From the NCBI RefSeq assembly GCF_000337375.1, contig NZ_AOJG01000028.1:1-64000 (forward strand): DNA of 64,000 bases, read 5' to 3'. Both the position numbers and the translations under genes were made by a program. The notes under the pieces were generated by a model, which had not been told where the DNA came from, searched no databases, and saw only the letters and a program-made list of their open reading frames with translations. Shown in pieces: positions 26,258 to 35,130 of this stretch (position 1 is its first letter; each line of letters begins with the position of its first letter). The stretch is from Halorubrum lipolyticum DSM 21995. Its GTDB lineage: Archaea; Halobacteriota; Halobacteria; Halobacteriales; Haloferacaceae.

Positions 26258-26291
26258 TTACGAATCTGCATCCAACTTACGAATCTGCATC
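26258..26291. repeat. Two direct 15-bp copies at the 3' end of the PAS gene
   Basis: TTACGAATCTGCATC occurs at 26258-26272 and 26277-26291, a 19-base period. The second copy contains the stop codon of the PAS-protein gene and the first repeats the same reading just beyond it. Such a duplication at the terminus marks slippage or an old deletion end. Confidence 0.8.
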
Positions 26292-28592
26292 GAACTGCCG
26301 TTCGTTCTGTTTTAGCTCGGTGATATCGACGAGGACGCCGGAGAATCGGAGGGGGTCTCCATCCGCGTCGCTTACCACCTGACCGCGAGCGAGCACCCAC
26401 CGCAACTCGCCGTCGGCGTTCCAGACACGGTATTCCGTCTCGTAGTCACTACACGCGGCGACCGCGGCCTCGATCCGTTCTTCGACCCGCTCGCGATCCG
26501 CTTCGTGGATCTTCGCGACGAACCGGCTGAGTCCGACACCCTGCTGGACCACCTCCGGATCCACACCAAATATGTTCGCCGACCCTTTGCCCGCGACGAG
26601 CCGATCCTCCGGAATGTGCCACTCCCACGTTCCGACAGCCCCTGCTTCGATAGCGTTCTCCAACTGGGTGTGGGCAGTCCGGAGCTCTCGCTCGCGCTCT
26701 TTTTGTTCGGTGATGTCTTGCATGAAGCCGCGAACAGTTCGCCGCTCGTCGTCGGCGATCGCTTTGCTCCGTGTCCGAACCCACCGCTGGTCGCCCTGGG
26801 CGGTGATCAGGCGGAGCTCCTCCTCGTATGATTCCCCGTTCTCGAGCGCCGCTTCGACCGCCTGTTCGATCGTGGACCGATCCTCGGGATGGAAGAACTC
26901 GAGCGCTTTCTCCATTGTTGGGTCGAACTCGTCGTCGACTCCGTGAATCCGCCGAGTCCCGGCCGTCCACACGAGCGATCCGTCCGCATCAAACTCCCAC
27001 GCTCCCAGGTTTCCCAGCTGTTCGGCTTCCGTGAAGAAGTCACGTATTCGTTCGAGCTCCCGTTCGCGTGCAACCTGCTCAGAGACGTCTCGACCGACAC
27101 CAACGACCGCGATTCCCTCCTGATTAGGGACCGTTAAGCGGGCCTTCCGGAATTCGTACGGAACCCGTTCGCCGTCCGCCGTAATGACGTTCGCCCGAAC
27201 TGAGCTCGACCCCGTTTCCACCGCTTCTTCGATGGTTTCCCTGATCCGGTCGCCGTCTTCGGCACCGAAGAACTCGGTGACATCGATTCCGTCGAGTTCC
27301 TCCGCAGCGTAGCCGCTTACGTCCGGAATGCGGTCGTTCCACCGACGCAGCTCGCCGTCCTCGGTGACCCCGTAGTAGACGTCCTGTAGTGCACCGAGAC
27401 TTTCGTCGATAAACTCCTGTTGGCTCTCGAGTTCCTGTTTGTCCTTGACGTGCTCTGACACGTCAGTTATGAACCCGTCAATGGCCTTCTCTCCGGTGAC
27501 AGGGTCTTCGATCAACTGCCCCTGATCGCGAATCCACCGCGTATCGCCGTCTTTGGTGATGATGCGATACGTCGAATCGAACCGGCCCATCGATTCAATC
27601 CCCTCGAGATGGTCGGCCCAGAGGTCCCCGCGATCCTCTGGATGGATGATCTCCTCTGCGAGAACGACGTCGTCTTCCAACTCGCTCGTCGTGTAGCCAG
27701 TGATCGACTCGGCGTCGCCTTTGACGAATTGGAGCGGATACTCCGGGTCGTACGCGTGACGGTACACGTATCCCGGGAGGTTCCCGATGATCGTCTCGAG
27801 GTGGAGCGTCCGTTCCTTCTCGCTCGTAATGTCGCGGACTTGGCCCACGATTCGAACCACGTCTCCATCGTCGCTCAGAATGGGCTGGGTGTCACCGCGG
27901 ACCCACCGCTGCTCGCCGTCAGGTCGAACGACGCGGTACTCGATCTGAGAGGGGTCTCCGTTCGTGAGCCGCTCCAGTGATGCGCGGGCCCGCTCCCGGT
28001 CGTCGAGATGGACGTACTCGATGAATGCCGCCGGGTCCGCTTCTAACTCCTCGATCGAGCCGCCCCAGACCGTTTCATAGGCTGAGTTGACGAAGAGCAG
28101 TTCGCTCCAGTCCCCGCTGACCATGAAGAGAATGTCATCTGTCCGTTCGGCGACTTCCGAGAGCTTCCGTTCGGTTTCTTGTACCGCTTGCCGAGAGCGG
28201 TGTTGTTCGACGGCATTGCTGATCCGATTGGCTAAGACCGTATACTGACTCGTGCCGGCTTCCTTCTGCAGATAGTCAGTGACGCCCATCGAGATGGCTT
28301 CGCTAGCGATCTCTTCCGAGCCTTTGCCGGTATAGAGAATGAAGGGGAGATCGGGATACCGTTCGCGGACGGCCTCGAGAAATTCGATCCCGTTCCGCTC
28401 GGCCATGTCGTAATCCGAGACGACGCAGTCGATATCGTGAGCCCCAATGAGATCCAATCCGTCGGGGGGAGTGGTCGCTGTTCGGACGGTCATTCGATCG
28501 TCCTCGCGGCCGAGGTACGTTCCGACGAGCTCGCCGAACGCCGGATCATCATCCACGTGGAGGACCTGGATCGACGCGGTGGATTTACTCAT
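26277..28592 (-). CDS. Response-regulator receiver plus multi-PAS sensor, no kinase domain
   Basis: The 771-residue protein begins with a receiver domain (about 5-125: VLHVDDDPAFGELV, phospho-acceptor Asp in CVVSDYDM, FILYTGKGSEE, and the conserved Lys in YLQKEAG). About five PAS/PAC modules follow (each ending in motifs such as VGQVRDITSEKE, GFITDVSEHV, VGVGRDVSEQ, GFMQDITEQK and GVLVDITELK). Haloarchaeal proteins of this design normally continue into HisKA and HATPase_c domains; here the protein stops right after the last PAC. It may be a kinase-less signalling scaffold or a truncated gene. I chose ATG 28592 (MSKSTASIQVL), which starts just before the receiver fold. Confidence 0.88.
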   Translation of the reverse strand: MSKSTASIQVLHVDDDPAFGELVGTYLGREDDRMTVRTATTPPDGLDLIGAHDIDCVVSDYDMAERNGIEFLEAVRERYPDLPFILYTGKGSEEIASEAISMGVTDYLQKEAGTSQYTVLANRISNAVEQHRSRQAVQETERKLSEVAERTDDILFMVSGDWSELLFVNSAYETVWGGSIEELEADPAAFIEYVHLDDRERARASLERLTNGDPSQIEYRVVRPDGEQRWVRGDTQPILSDDGDVVRIVGQVRDITSEKERTLHLETIIGNLPGYVYRHAYDPEYPLQFVKGDAESITGYTTSELEDDVVLAEEIIHPEDRGDLWADHLEGIESMGRFDSTYRIITKDGDTRWIRDQGQLIEDPVTGEKAIDGFITDVSEHVKDKQELESQQEFIDESLGALQDVYYGVTEDGELRRWNDRIPDVSGYAAEELDGIDVTEFFGAEDGDRIRETIEEAVETGSSSVRANVITADGERVPYEFRKARLTVPNQEGIAVVGVGRDVSEQVARERELERIRDFFTEAEQLGNLGAWEFDADGSLVWTAGTRRIHGVDDEFDPTMEKALEFFHPEDRSTIEQAVEAALENGESYEEELRLITAQGDQRWVRTRSKAIADDERRTVRGFMQDITEQKERERELRTAHTQLENAIEAGAVGTWEWHIPEDRLVAGKGSANIFGVDPEVVQQGVGLSRFVAKIHEADRERVEERIEAAVAACSDYETEYRVWNADGELRWVLARGQVVSDADGDPLRFSGVLVDITELKQNERQFDADS

Positions 28593-28800
28593 AGATATCC
28601 AATGTCGAAACGTCCGAGGGTTAAGTAGGTAAGCAAGGGGTCGCCCGTGTGCGAGCGTCGCCGGCCGCACCGCTGAGCAGTTGAGTATCTCAGGAGCTCG
28701 AGAATCTCCGCTTTTAAATTGGGGATGATATCAACGGTGAACTCCCCGGGAAGGCATCGACGGATCCGCGACTCACCGACTCGACCGATCGGCGTCGTAC

Positions 28801-28809
28801 GTTTATGTA
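28801..28809 (+). promoter_or_regulatory. TATA-like promoter of the FAD oxidoreductase gene
   Basis: GTTTATGTA lies 21-29 bases before the ATG at 28830. It supports that start and a leaderless message. Confidence 0.5.
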
Positions 28810-28829
28810 CTGGAGCGCGATCGAGGGGT

Positions 28830-29996
28830 ATGGACGCACTCGTCGTCGGCGGGGGAGTCGTCGGGCTCTCGGCCGCGTACTCGTTGGCCGACCGGGGCGC
28901 GAACGTGACCCTCGTCGAGAAGGGATCGCTCGGAAACGGGAGCACCGCCCGCTCGGCCGGCGGGATCCGGTCGCAGTTCTCCTCGCGCGTGAACGTCGAG
29001 CTCTCGCTCGCCAGCAAGGACGTGTGGAACGCCTTCGAGGACCGGTTCGGCGTGGACATCGGGCTTCGGAAGACCGGCTACCTGTTTCTCGCCCGGACGG
29101 AGGAGGCGGCCGAGCGGTTCCGCGAGAACGTCGACATGCAACGGGAGCTCGGCGCGGCGAGCGAACTGCTCACGCCCGCGGAGGCGGCCGAACGCTGTCC
29201 GGGTCTCGACCCGGAGCCGTTCGTCGCGGCGACGTACAACCCCGACGACGGGATCGCCGACCCGAACCTCGCCGTCCAAGGGTACGCCGAGGCCGCCCGC
29301 GAGCTGGGCGTCGACGTCCGGACGAAGACGGCCGTCACCGGCCTCCACCGCGAGGGCGACCGCGTCGTCGGCGCTGACGTGCGAGGGGTCGGCGGGGAGG
29401 GACCCGAGCGTCACGAGGTCGACTGCGTCGTCAACGCGGCCGGCGCCTGGGCCGCAAACATCGGCGAGATGGCCGGCGTCGACCTCCCGATCGCGCCCCG
29501 GCGGAGACAGATCGCCGTGGTCGACCCGACGCCGCCGGTCCCGGAGTCGGTCCCGCTGACGATCGACCTCGAGTGCGGGTCGTACTTCCGGCCCGAGCGG
29601 GACGGGGCGGCGCTCGTCGGCGGCCACTTCGGTGGGGACGACCCCGACCGAGACCCCGACGCCTACGACGAGGGAATGGACCTCGAGTGGGCGGCGCGAG
29701 CGGTCGAGAACGCTGCCGACTACGCCGAATACTTCGGGCTAGACACCCGGATCAAACGCGGTTGGGCCGGGCTGTACGCGGTCACGCCCGACCGCCACCC
29801 GATCGTCGAGGAGACGGTCCCCGGCCTCGTGACCGTCGCCGGGTTCTCCGGACACGGGTTCCAGCACGCGCCCGCCGCCGGAGGGATCGCCGCCGATCTC
29901 GTCGTCGACGGGGAGACGGACCGCCTCGACGTCTCGCCGCTCTCGGGCGACCGGTTCGAGCGCGGCGAGACGCTCACCGAGCGAAGCGTCGCCTGA
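28830..29996 (+). CDS. FAD-dependent amine/amino-acid oxidoreductase (DadA/sarcosine oxidase-like)
   Basis: This 388-residue flavoprotein starts with the dinucleotide-binding motif VVGGGVVGLSAAYSLADRG followed by the acidic VEKG strand end, then GNGSTARSAGGIRSQFSS, a typical FAD-pyrophosphate contact. CVVNAAGAWAANIGEMAG sits mid-protein and the C-terminal FAD motif VTVAGFSGHGFQHAPAAGG lies near 335-355. The family oxidises glycine, sarcosine, D-amino acids or related amines. The start at 28830 is supported by the TATA-like element just upstream. No partner genes are adjacent, so the substrate is open. Confidence 0.9.
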   Translation: MDALVVGGGVVGLSAAYSLADRGANVTLVEKGSLGNGSTARSAGGIRSQFSSRVNVELSLASKDVWNAFEDRFGVDIGLRKTGYLFLARTEEAAERFRENVDMQRELGAASELLTPAEAAERCPGLDPEPFVAATYNPDDGIADPNLAVQGYAEAARELGVDVRTKTAVTGLHREGDRVVGADVRGVGGEGPERHEVDCVVNAAGAWAANIGEMAGVDLPIAPRRRQIAVVDPTPPVPESVPLTIDLECGSYFRPERDGAALVGGHFGGDDPDRDPDAYDEGMDLEWAARAVENAADYAEYFGLDTRIKRGWAGLYAVTPDRHPIVEETVPGLVTVAGFSGHGFQHAPAAGGIAADLVVDGETDRLDVSPLSGDRFERGETLTERSVA

Positions 29997-30114
29997 ACGG
30001 CGGTCTGACGGCCGTGTGAGGAACCCTGCCGGAACCGTCGCACACGTCCCGACGACGTGCGTTCACTCAGTATCGTACGTCGGATCGCAACGCCGAGTGA
30101 ACCGTCTGTATCGC

Positions 30115-30363
30115 TCAGTCGACGCTCATCAAGACGACAGTTTTCAGAGAAGTAACAAGGTAGGTGACGGCTGTCGCTGCAACCAGTGTCACGAGCAGGC
30201 CAATCTGCTGAAATTCGTCAGCAAGTGAAAATTCGAGGAGACTACCGATGAGAACGAAACTAATAGCCCATATGAGTATATCTCCTACCGTTTTGATCCA
30301 GTTTCGGACCTCATGAAAGGCAAATTCTTTCAGACCTGCTGTGAGTTCCCTCAGCGGCCACAT
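30115..30363 (-). CDS. Small two-helix membrane protein (82 aa)
   Basis: The 82-residue protein has an amphipathic N-terminal third (LTAGLKEFAFHEVRNWIKTV) and two membrane segments, DILIWAISFVLIGSLLEF and IGLLVTLVAATAVTYLVT. It is less GC-rich than its neighbours, suggesting acquisition. No function can be assigned; it is not in an evident operon and lies next to an insertion-element remnant. Confidence 0.6.
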   Translation of the reverse strand: MWPLRELTAGLKEFAFHEVRNWIKTVGDILIWAISFVLIGSLLEFSLADEFQQIGLLVTLVAATAVTYLVTSLKTVVLMSVD

Positions 30364-30420
30364 ATGAATTCATTAGCAGAATATCGATATGACTGTTCTT
30401 TATCAGAACGATTATTTCAA

Positions 30421-30536
30421 CAGAGGAGAACGTCCAAACAGGTGAGCACGAACCCGCAAGTCGTCCCCGTGGGGCGGTAGCCGAACCCCCACGGAGGAAT
30501 CCTCGCGCTTGAGTGCGAGGAGGATGTCAACTGCTG
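30421..30536 (+). mobile_element. IS200/IS605-family right-end remnant
   Basis: The stretch ends in the hairpin CCTCGCGCTTGAGTGCGAGG followed by AGGATGTCAAC, the typical right end of haloarchaeal IS200/IS605/IS1341 elements. Just before it a frame reads EHEPASRPRGAVAEPP, the usual tail of their TnpB proteins. Nothing of the rest of TnpB is left, so this is a relic that cannot move by itself. Confidence 0.75.
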
Positions 30537-30627
30537 GATCACGCTCCCGCTCGTCTGACGGGTGACATCCGGCGATCCTACCGACTGTACCGTGAGGAAC
30601 TTCCGTCGGTGACCCCAACTACCCGCT

Positions 30628-31332
30628 ATGGTCGTTCCGTTGGAGATGGGCTGGCGCCACCTGTTGTTCGAGAACTGGCCGGTCGAGCCGGAGCTGATGG
30701 ACGCCCGTCTCCCCGCGTCGCTGAGTGCGGACACTCACGACGGGACCGCGTGGCTCTCGGTGATCCCGTTCACGAACGTCGCCGTCCGGCCGAAAGGGCT
30801 TCCGCGACGGCTCGGCGTGCGGCTCCCGGAGATCAACGTCCGGACGTACGTCACTCGTGACGGCGTGCCCAGCGTCTACTTCTTCAGCCTCGATGCACAG
30901 GGACTCGCCAGCGTCACCGGAGCCCGCCTGTTCCATCACCTGCCGTACTACTACGCCCGGATCGCGCTGGAGATGAGCGACGGTCGCGCCCGGTTCGAGA
31001 GCCGGCGCCGCCATCCCGGTTCCCGCCCCGGCCGCTACGAGGCTACCTACTGGCCGACCGGCGAACCGTTCGACGCACCGACGGATCCACTCGGGGAGTT
31101 CCTCGTCGAGCGTTATCGCTTCTACACCGAAGCGCCCGACGGCTCGATCCGCTACACCGACGTCGATCACGACACGTGGACGTTGTACCCGGCCGCCGCG
31201 TCCGTCGAAACCGATACCCTGTTGCGGGCCGATGGCTTCGCCCGACCGGACACAGAACCGGTGTACTACTACAGCCCAGGGCTGGACGTGGTCGCGTCTC
31301 GGAGCAAACGGCTACGGGAGGGTGCAGAATGA
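30628..31332 (+). CDS. DUF2071 (YqjF-like) family protein
   Basis: The 234-residue protein matches the DUF2071/YqjF family: LEMGWRHLLFENWPVEPELMDARLP at the start (quoted parts: WRHLLFENWPV), VIPFTNVAVRPKGLP, FPEINVRTYV-like LPEINVRTYVTRDGVPSVYFFSLDA (parts), and LYSPGLDVVASRSKR-like YYSPGLDVVASRSK at the end. The family has an acetoacetate-decarboxylase-like fold but no established activity. Its stop overlaps the ATG of the DCC protein (ATGA), so the two are translated together. Confidence 0.85.
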   Translation: MVVPLEMGWRHLLFENWPVEPELMDARLPASLSADTHDGTAWLSVIPFTNVAVRPKGLPRRLGVRLPEINVRTYVTRDGVPSVYFFSLDAQGLASVTGARLFHHLPYYYARIALEMSDGRARFESRRRHPGSRPGRYEATYWPTGEPFDAPTDPLGEFLVERYRFYTEAPDGSIRYTDVDHDTWTLYPAAASVETDTLLRADGFARPDTEPVYYYSPGLDVVASRSKRLREGAE

Positions 31333-31760
31333 CCGCTGAGACAGATGCCGATGCGGGTGTCGCGTCGGGCGAGGCAGTTGTGTTGTTCGACGGCGTCTGT
31401 AATCTCTGTAACGGGCTCGTGTCCGTTCTGATCCCTCGAGACCCCGACGGGCGACTCCAGTTCGCCGCGCTACAGTCCGACGCGGGACAGGACCTACTGA
31501 CTCGGCACGGCCTTCCGACGGAGGGATTCGACTCGTTCGTTCTCGTTGAGGGGGAGCAATTGTATACGAAATCAGACGCCGCAATCCGCGTTGCGGAACT
31601 GCTCGGCTGGCCGTATCGCGCGGCACGCGTCGGGCGGCTTATTCCAAGCGGTCTCCGCGATCCCCTGTATGACGTCGTCGCCGACAACCGCTACGACTGG
31701 TTCGGCCGGAAAGACCAGTGTATGATCCCCGACGAGGACGTCAGCGATCGGTTTCTCTAA
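31329..31760 (+). CDS. DCC-family thiol-disulfide oxidoreductase-like protein
   Basis: This 143-residue protein carries the family-defining FDGVCNLCNGLV motif (about residues 18-29), a thioredoxin-like CxxC preceded by Asp, followed by FAALQSDAG and a C-terminal YDWFGRKDQCMIP, all typical of DUF393/DCC proteins. They are thought to be redox proteins, but no substrate is known. It overlaps the DUF2071 gene by four bases, a pairing that recurs in other prokaryotes. Its stop overlaps that of the convergent membrane-protein gene. Confidence 0.88.
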   Translation: MTAETDADAGVASGEAVVLFDGVCNLCNGLVSVLIPRDPDGRLQFAALQSDAGQDLLTRHGLPTEGFDSFVLVEGEQLYTKSDAAIRVAELLGWPYRAARVGRLIPSGLRDPLYDVVADNRYDWFGRKDQCMIPDEDVSDRFL

Positions 31761-32245
31761 CTCACAGCGACCGCGAGGTGAAACACGCCGATGAGCGTGA
31801 AGCCGGCTGCGACCAGCCGATCGCCAGGTCGAGACCCCATGTGACGCTGTGTCGCCGCGCGGAGAAACCACCAGCCAGCGATCCACGCGAGCAGGTACGG
31901 CGCGAACCACGCCGCAAGCCAGCGCGACGCCAGTAGATCGACGATTCCGATCGAAACGAGGGTGTAGCTGACGGCGTGATTCATAATCTGCGCGATCCCG
32001 CGGATATCCGACCGCTTCGTCTGGTATGTGACGATGAACAGAGTAAGCGGACGCAACGAGTCTCCATCGAGCGGTATCGCGCCGTCGAAGTCCAGTAGCC
32101 ACGGCATGGCAAAGTGAACGGTTCCCAGAACGACGGTGAACGTGCCGCAGATGAGGAATCCGGCTTCGAGAACTGGGTGGAGGACCATCAGTAGACGGTA
32201 TTCGACCGGAGGGGTATTGGAAGTGGGGATACTCTCAGCCGACAC
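31757..32245 (-). CDS. Four-helix membrane protein (162 aa), unknown
   Basis: The 162-residue protein has four hydrophobic segments: HPVLEAGFLICGTFTVVLGTVHF, ISYTLVSIGIVDLLASRW-like VSYTLVSIGIVDLLA, WFAPYLLAWIAGWWFL and AAGFTLIGVFHLAVAVS (parts quoted). Conserved-looking polar residues occur inside (THF, NHAV). The layout resembles small DoxX-like or DUF-type membrane proteins but I cannot name a family. It converges on the DCC gene with a 4-base overlap. Confidence 0.65.
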   Translation of the reverse strand: MSAESIPTSNTPPVEYRLLMVLHPVLEAGFLICGTFTVVLGTVHFAMPWLLDFDGAIPLDGDSLRPLTLFIVTYQTKRSDIRGIAQIMNHAVSYTLVSIGIVDLLASRWLAAWFAPYLLAWIAGWWFLRAATQRHMGSRPGDRLVAAGFTLIGVFHLAVAVS

Positions 32246-32286
32246 CGTAGGACGGGGGAGGGTGGACGTGACTGGTACAGGCTATC

Positions 32287-32924
32287 ACAGCTCTATTGAA
32301 ACCCTATTTATTAGATACGTTCTCGTCTGAAACAGCTGATCACTGAAAGCTGCGTATCTCGCACAGGTGTGCTGTCAAAGCCAGCTGATCGGATCGGCCA
32401 ATACAGGAGGCTGATGCTCCGATTGGTACGGTTCCTACTCTCAGACCTGTATAATACTTGATCTGATTTTTTCCACGGTCTCGTCGTCCAGTTCAAGTTC
32501 GGGGTGTGAACTTTTCGCGTGTTCTTCCGCTTGAGCCATGACCTCTTCTTCAGTCTCAGCTTCAATGGTGGCGCTACATCCGTCTACGAGGCACTCGAGT
32601 CTCTGCATAGTCCAACTGTAGGATGTGTGTTACCGCATTATTGGTATTAACCCACTAATGGCAGATACGCATGTGCTACCCGGCCGACTTCACGACCCCA
32701 AGGAGAACGGGCGTGTTCGCCATAGGTCGGCACGTTCAACGAACGGATGGTTCATCCGATTCGGCGGGAAGTAAGCGAAGTCGTCGTGCTGACTTCAGCC
32801 GCTGTATCTCGCACGACGGTCTTGGGATAAGACGGGCAGATCGTTGTTCTCCGTCAGTGCGTGAGTCCCCTGTATTGACCGCAACCGGATCAGAATATTT
32901 CACTGCCGAGGATCTCAACAAACC
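32287..32924. mobile_element. Segment bracketed by inverted IS-like ends
   Basis: The left edge reads CTCTATTGAAACCC and, inward, CTCGTCTGAAACAGC; the right edge, read inverted, is TTGTTGAGATCCTCGG followed by GCGGTCAATACAGGGGACTC. The same end types occur at 46330-46392 and 49494-49545. I take this as a decayed insertion sequence or a segment between two ends. The transposase is absent. The only gene I see inside is the DUF1059 protein; the rest (32609-32924) is non-coding. Confidence 0.45.
32441..32608 (-). CDS. DUF1059-like small protein (55 aa)
   Basis: Reverse translation from the ATG at 32606-32608 gives 55 residues matching the DUF1059 pattern: an N-terminal strand LECLVDGCSATIEAETEEEV with two cysteines (residues 6 and 11), then AQAEEHAKSSHPELELDDE (parts quoted) and a final helix. 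DUF1059 proteins are widespread in haloarchaea and have no known function; the Cys pair and His residues suggest metal binding. Confidence 0.7.
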   Translation of the reverse strand: MQRLECLVDGCSATIEAETEEEVMAQAEEHAKSSHPELELDDETVEKIRSSIIQV

Positions 32925-32942
32925 AGAGAGTACGGAACAGCA

Positions 32943-33800
32943 ATGGAATTCACAGAGCAGTTCGATGCTGCAGCACCGACACATAGACTCGTCTCGCGGA
33001 GTCTACCCGGTGTGAAGGACTGGGACGAGCTCGGCGGAGTGACGGTCGAGAACCGGGCGATCAGTGTTCTAATGGACCACGGAACCGTTGTCCACCTAGG
33101 GCTTGATCCGAAACACGGTCAATTTGACACAGTACGACGGGAGTTAGTGCAGGTTCCCGATTCGAAATGTGTCTTTGTCGGCTCGGATCATGAATTTCGA
33201 GCGTCGCTTCCCGAGGACCGGGCGTTGGTCGAGTCACTACTCGAGATCCCGGACGGTGATCCTGCTGCGTGGACGGACCGCCTGTTCTACTTCGTCGAGT
33301 TTGCAGTTCTGACCGACCAGTCGTGGCTGTATCGCTCGGTGCCGCATGAGGCACACATCCGAGAGATCAACGCGGAGGGACACAAGGGCGTGATTGAGAA
33401 ATTGAACGAGACGTTTGCTCAGGTGCGAGGGTCGGCTATCGTTCCGCGTGGTGGGCTTGCCTCGTGGACAACTGACGGTACCGCGTATGAGTTGCAATGG
33501 AACTCTCTGTATCGCTCCGATAGAGACAAGAGTGCGTCATACGATTTAGAACGGATGAGGCAAGTGACCGCACTGTTTTCTGAGAACCTCTTGCGTCTCG
33601 ATTGGCAGCCGGCGTCCGAGGAGTCATTACTCGATCGAACGGTTGGGCGGGTTCTGGGTCCGGAGAGTGCACCTCCGCCAGCACGAGTCGAGATTCCCGC
33701 TGGTGAAGACGGAGAACGGATATTGGACGCGTTCCGTCGGCTACGTGAGAAGCTTGGATATGAATATGACGTTGAGACTTCTTCGGATTCGCACCTCTGA
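32943..33800 (+). CDS. Haloarchaeal protein of unknown function (285 aa)
   Basis: The 285-residue acidic protein contains an N-terminal beta-rich half (VENRAISVLMDHGTVVHLGLDP, parts) and a helical middle (LFYFVEFAVLTDQSWLYRSV), ending with a helix DAFRRLREKLGYEYDV. I do not recognise a family and no catalytic motif stands out. No membrane segment or signal is visible. It starts just beyond the IS-like end at 32924 and is monocistronic. Codon use is haloarchaeal. Confidence 0.65.
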   Translation: MEFTEQFDAAAPTHRLVSRSLPGVKDWDELGGVTVENRAISVLMDHGTVVHLGLDPKHGQFDTVRRELVQVPDSKCVFVGSDHEFRASLPEDRALVESLLEIPDGDPAAWTDRLFYFVEFAVLTDQSWLYRSVPHEAHIREINAEGHKGVIEKLNETFAQVRGSAIVPRGGLASWTTDGTAYELQWNSLYRSDRDKSASYDLERMRQVTALFSENLLRLDWQPASEESLLDRTVGRVLGPESAPPPARVEIPAGEDGERILDAFRRLREKLGYEYDVETSSDSHL

Positions 33801-33851
33801 TCAGCGTAGAGTCACTACCTCGATCAGACGGACACGTCCGGGCGAGGCGAT

Positions 33852-34322
33852 TCAGTTGACCTCGATGATCTCGACGTCGAACGTCAGCGTTTCGCCGGCG
33901 AGGCGCGGGTTGAAATCCACTCGAACGACCTCCTCGTCGACGTGGACCACTTCGCCTTGGCTGCCGTTCTGCGCCTCGAGGAAGGACCCCTCTTCGGGCG
34001 TCTGCCCGCCGAGCATCTCTCGGAGTTCGTCGGTTTCGAACTCCTGAATGTGGTCGTCGCTGGGCTCGCCGTAGGCCTTCTCCGGCGGGATCGTCAGCGT
34101 TTCGGTCTCCCCGACCTCGAGGCCGATCAGCCCCTCCTCCATCCCCTCGATGACCTGTTCGTCACCGATTTCGACCGTCAGAGGCGCGTACTCTCGGTCG
34201 GGCTGAGCCTCCGCGAGGCCCGCCTCCTCGGCGACGGATTTCCGGGAGGTGTCGAACACGGTTTCGTCGTCGAGTCGGCCGGTGTACTCGAGCGTCACGG
34301 AGTCGCCGGTAGCTATCGTCAT
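33852..34322 (-). CDS. FKBP-type peptidyl-prolyl isomerase (SlyD-like)
   Basis: The 156-residue protein has the SlyD-like FKBP layout: VTLEYTGRLDDETVFDTS at the start, IGDEQVIEGMEEGLIGLEVGE-TLTIPPEKAYGE in the middle (parts quoted), the inserted flap (IF) domain about residues 85-130, and a return to the FKBP strand LTFDVEIIEVN at the end. It catalyses proline isomerisation and acts as a folding chaperone in the cytoplasm. Unlike bacterial SlyD it has no His-rich tail. Single gene. Confidence 0.93.
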   Translation of the reverse strand: MTIATGDSVTLEYTGRLDDETVFDTSRKSVAEEAGLAEAQPDREYAPLTVEIGDEQVIEGMEEGLIGLEVGETETLTIPPEKAYGEPSDDHIQEFETDELREMLGGQTPEEGSFLEAQNGSQGEVVHVDEEVVRVDFNPRLAGETLTFDVEIIEVN

Positions 34323-34578
34323 ACGAGCACGAGACGTGCCACACGGAAAGTCTGTTGCATCGAGCGCCGACAGGCGGCCTCCGTCCGAGCGGCGTCCGCT
34401 CTCCTGCGGGGCGCGACATCTCCTGCGAAGCGCGACGTCTCCTGATCGGTACGAGATCGACGGAGCGCTCTGTCGGAAGGCGCATACTCGGTTTGAAACA
34501 ACCTGAGCGAACGCTCAGTCGGAGCGGAACCCCCATACACCGAAGTTACTTTGCTGATTCAACATAGTGATACGCCTA

Positions 34579-35130
34579 ATGGTCACCTATGAAGCGTTTG
34601 ACCAAGACGTAGAGGTGAACGGTCAAACGGTACTGACGATCGTTGAAGAGGCGATGGGGCGTTTCTCTGAACCGTATCAGGAACGAGCGCGACGGGCGCT
34701 TGCTGCGGAAGGCATCGCTGATCCGGCTCCCGACGAGTGGTATTCTCAACAGACGTGGCTAAACGCCTTCGAGACGATCGCCGAGGAGTTACAGCCGCAC
34801 GTCCTCGATCGGCTCGGGGAACAGCTCCCGACGGTCGCGGCGTGGCCGAACGACTTCGATACCGTGTCCGCGGGCCTTCGGTCGATCGACGACGCCTATC
34901 GGCAGAACCACCGTGGCGGCGACATCGGCTCCTACGAGTTCGAGCGGACGGGAGATCGAAGCGGCGAACTCACCTGTCACACGCCGTATCCGTGTCCGTT
35001 CGACCGAGGGCTCATCCGCGGCGTCGCCAGGCAGTACGCGTCCGTCGACGCGTTCGTCTTTCTCGAGGAAACCGGAGAGACCTGTCGTCGTAACGGGGAC
35101 GACACCTGTCAGTACACCGTACACTGGTGA
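34579..35130 (+). CDS. Haloarchaeal sensor-like protein with conserved C-terminal cysteines
   Basis: This 183-residue protein has a helical N-terminal half (VLTIVEEAMGRFSEPYQERARRALA) and a C-terminal part with RSIDDAYRQNHRGGDIGSYEFE, CHTPYPCPFDRGLIRG and ETCRRNGDDTCQYTVHW. The Cys-rich end (CHTPYPC, then C and C) recalls the end of 4-vinyl-reductase/V4R or heme-NO-binding-like sensor domains common in haloarchaea. The ATG at 34579 was preferred over a GTG at 34567. It is convergent with the regulator at 35131, which starts one base after its stop, so they may be functionally linked. Confidence 0.6.
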   Translation: MVTYEAFDQDVEVNGQTVLTIVEEAMGRFSEPYQERARRALAAEGIADPAPDEWYSQQTWLNAFETIAEELQPHVLDRLGEQLPTVAAWPNDFDTVSAGLRSIDDAYRQNHRGGDIGSYEFERTGDRSGELTCHTPYPCPFDRGLIRGVARQYASVDAFVFLEETGETCRRNGDDTCQYTVHW

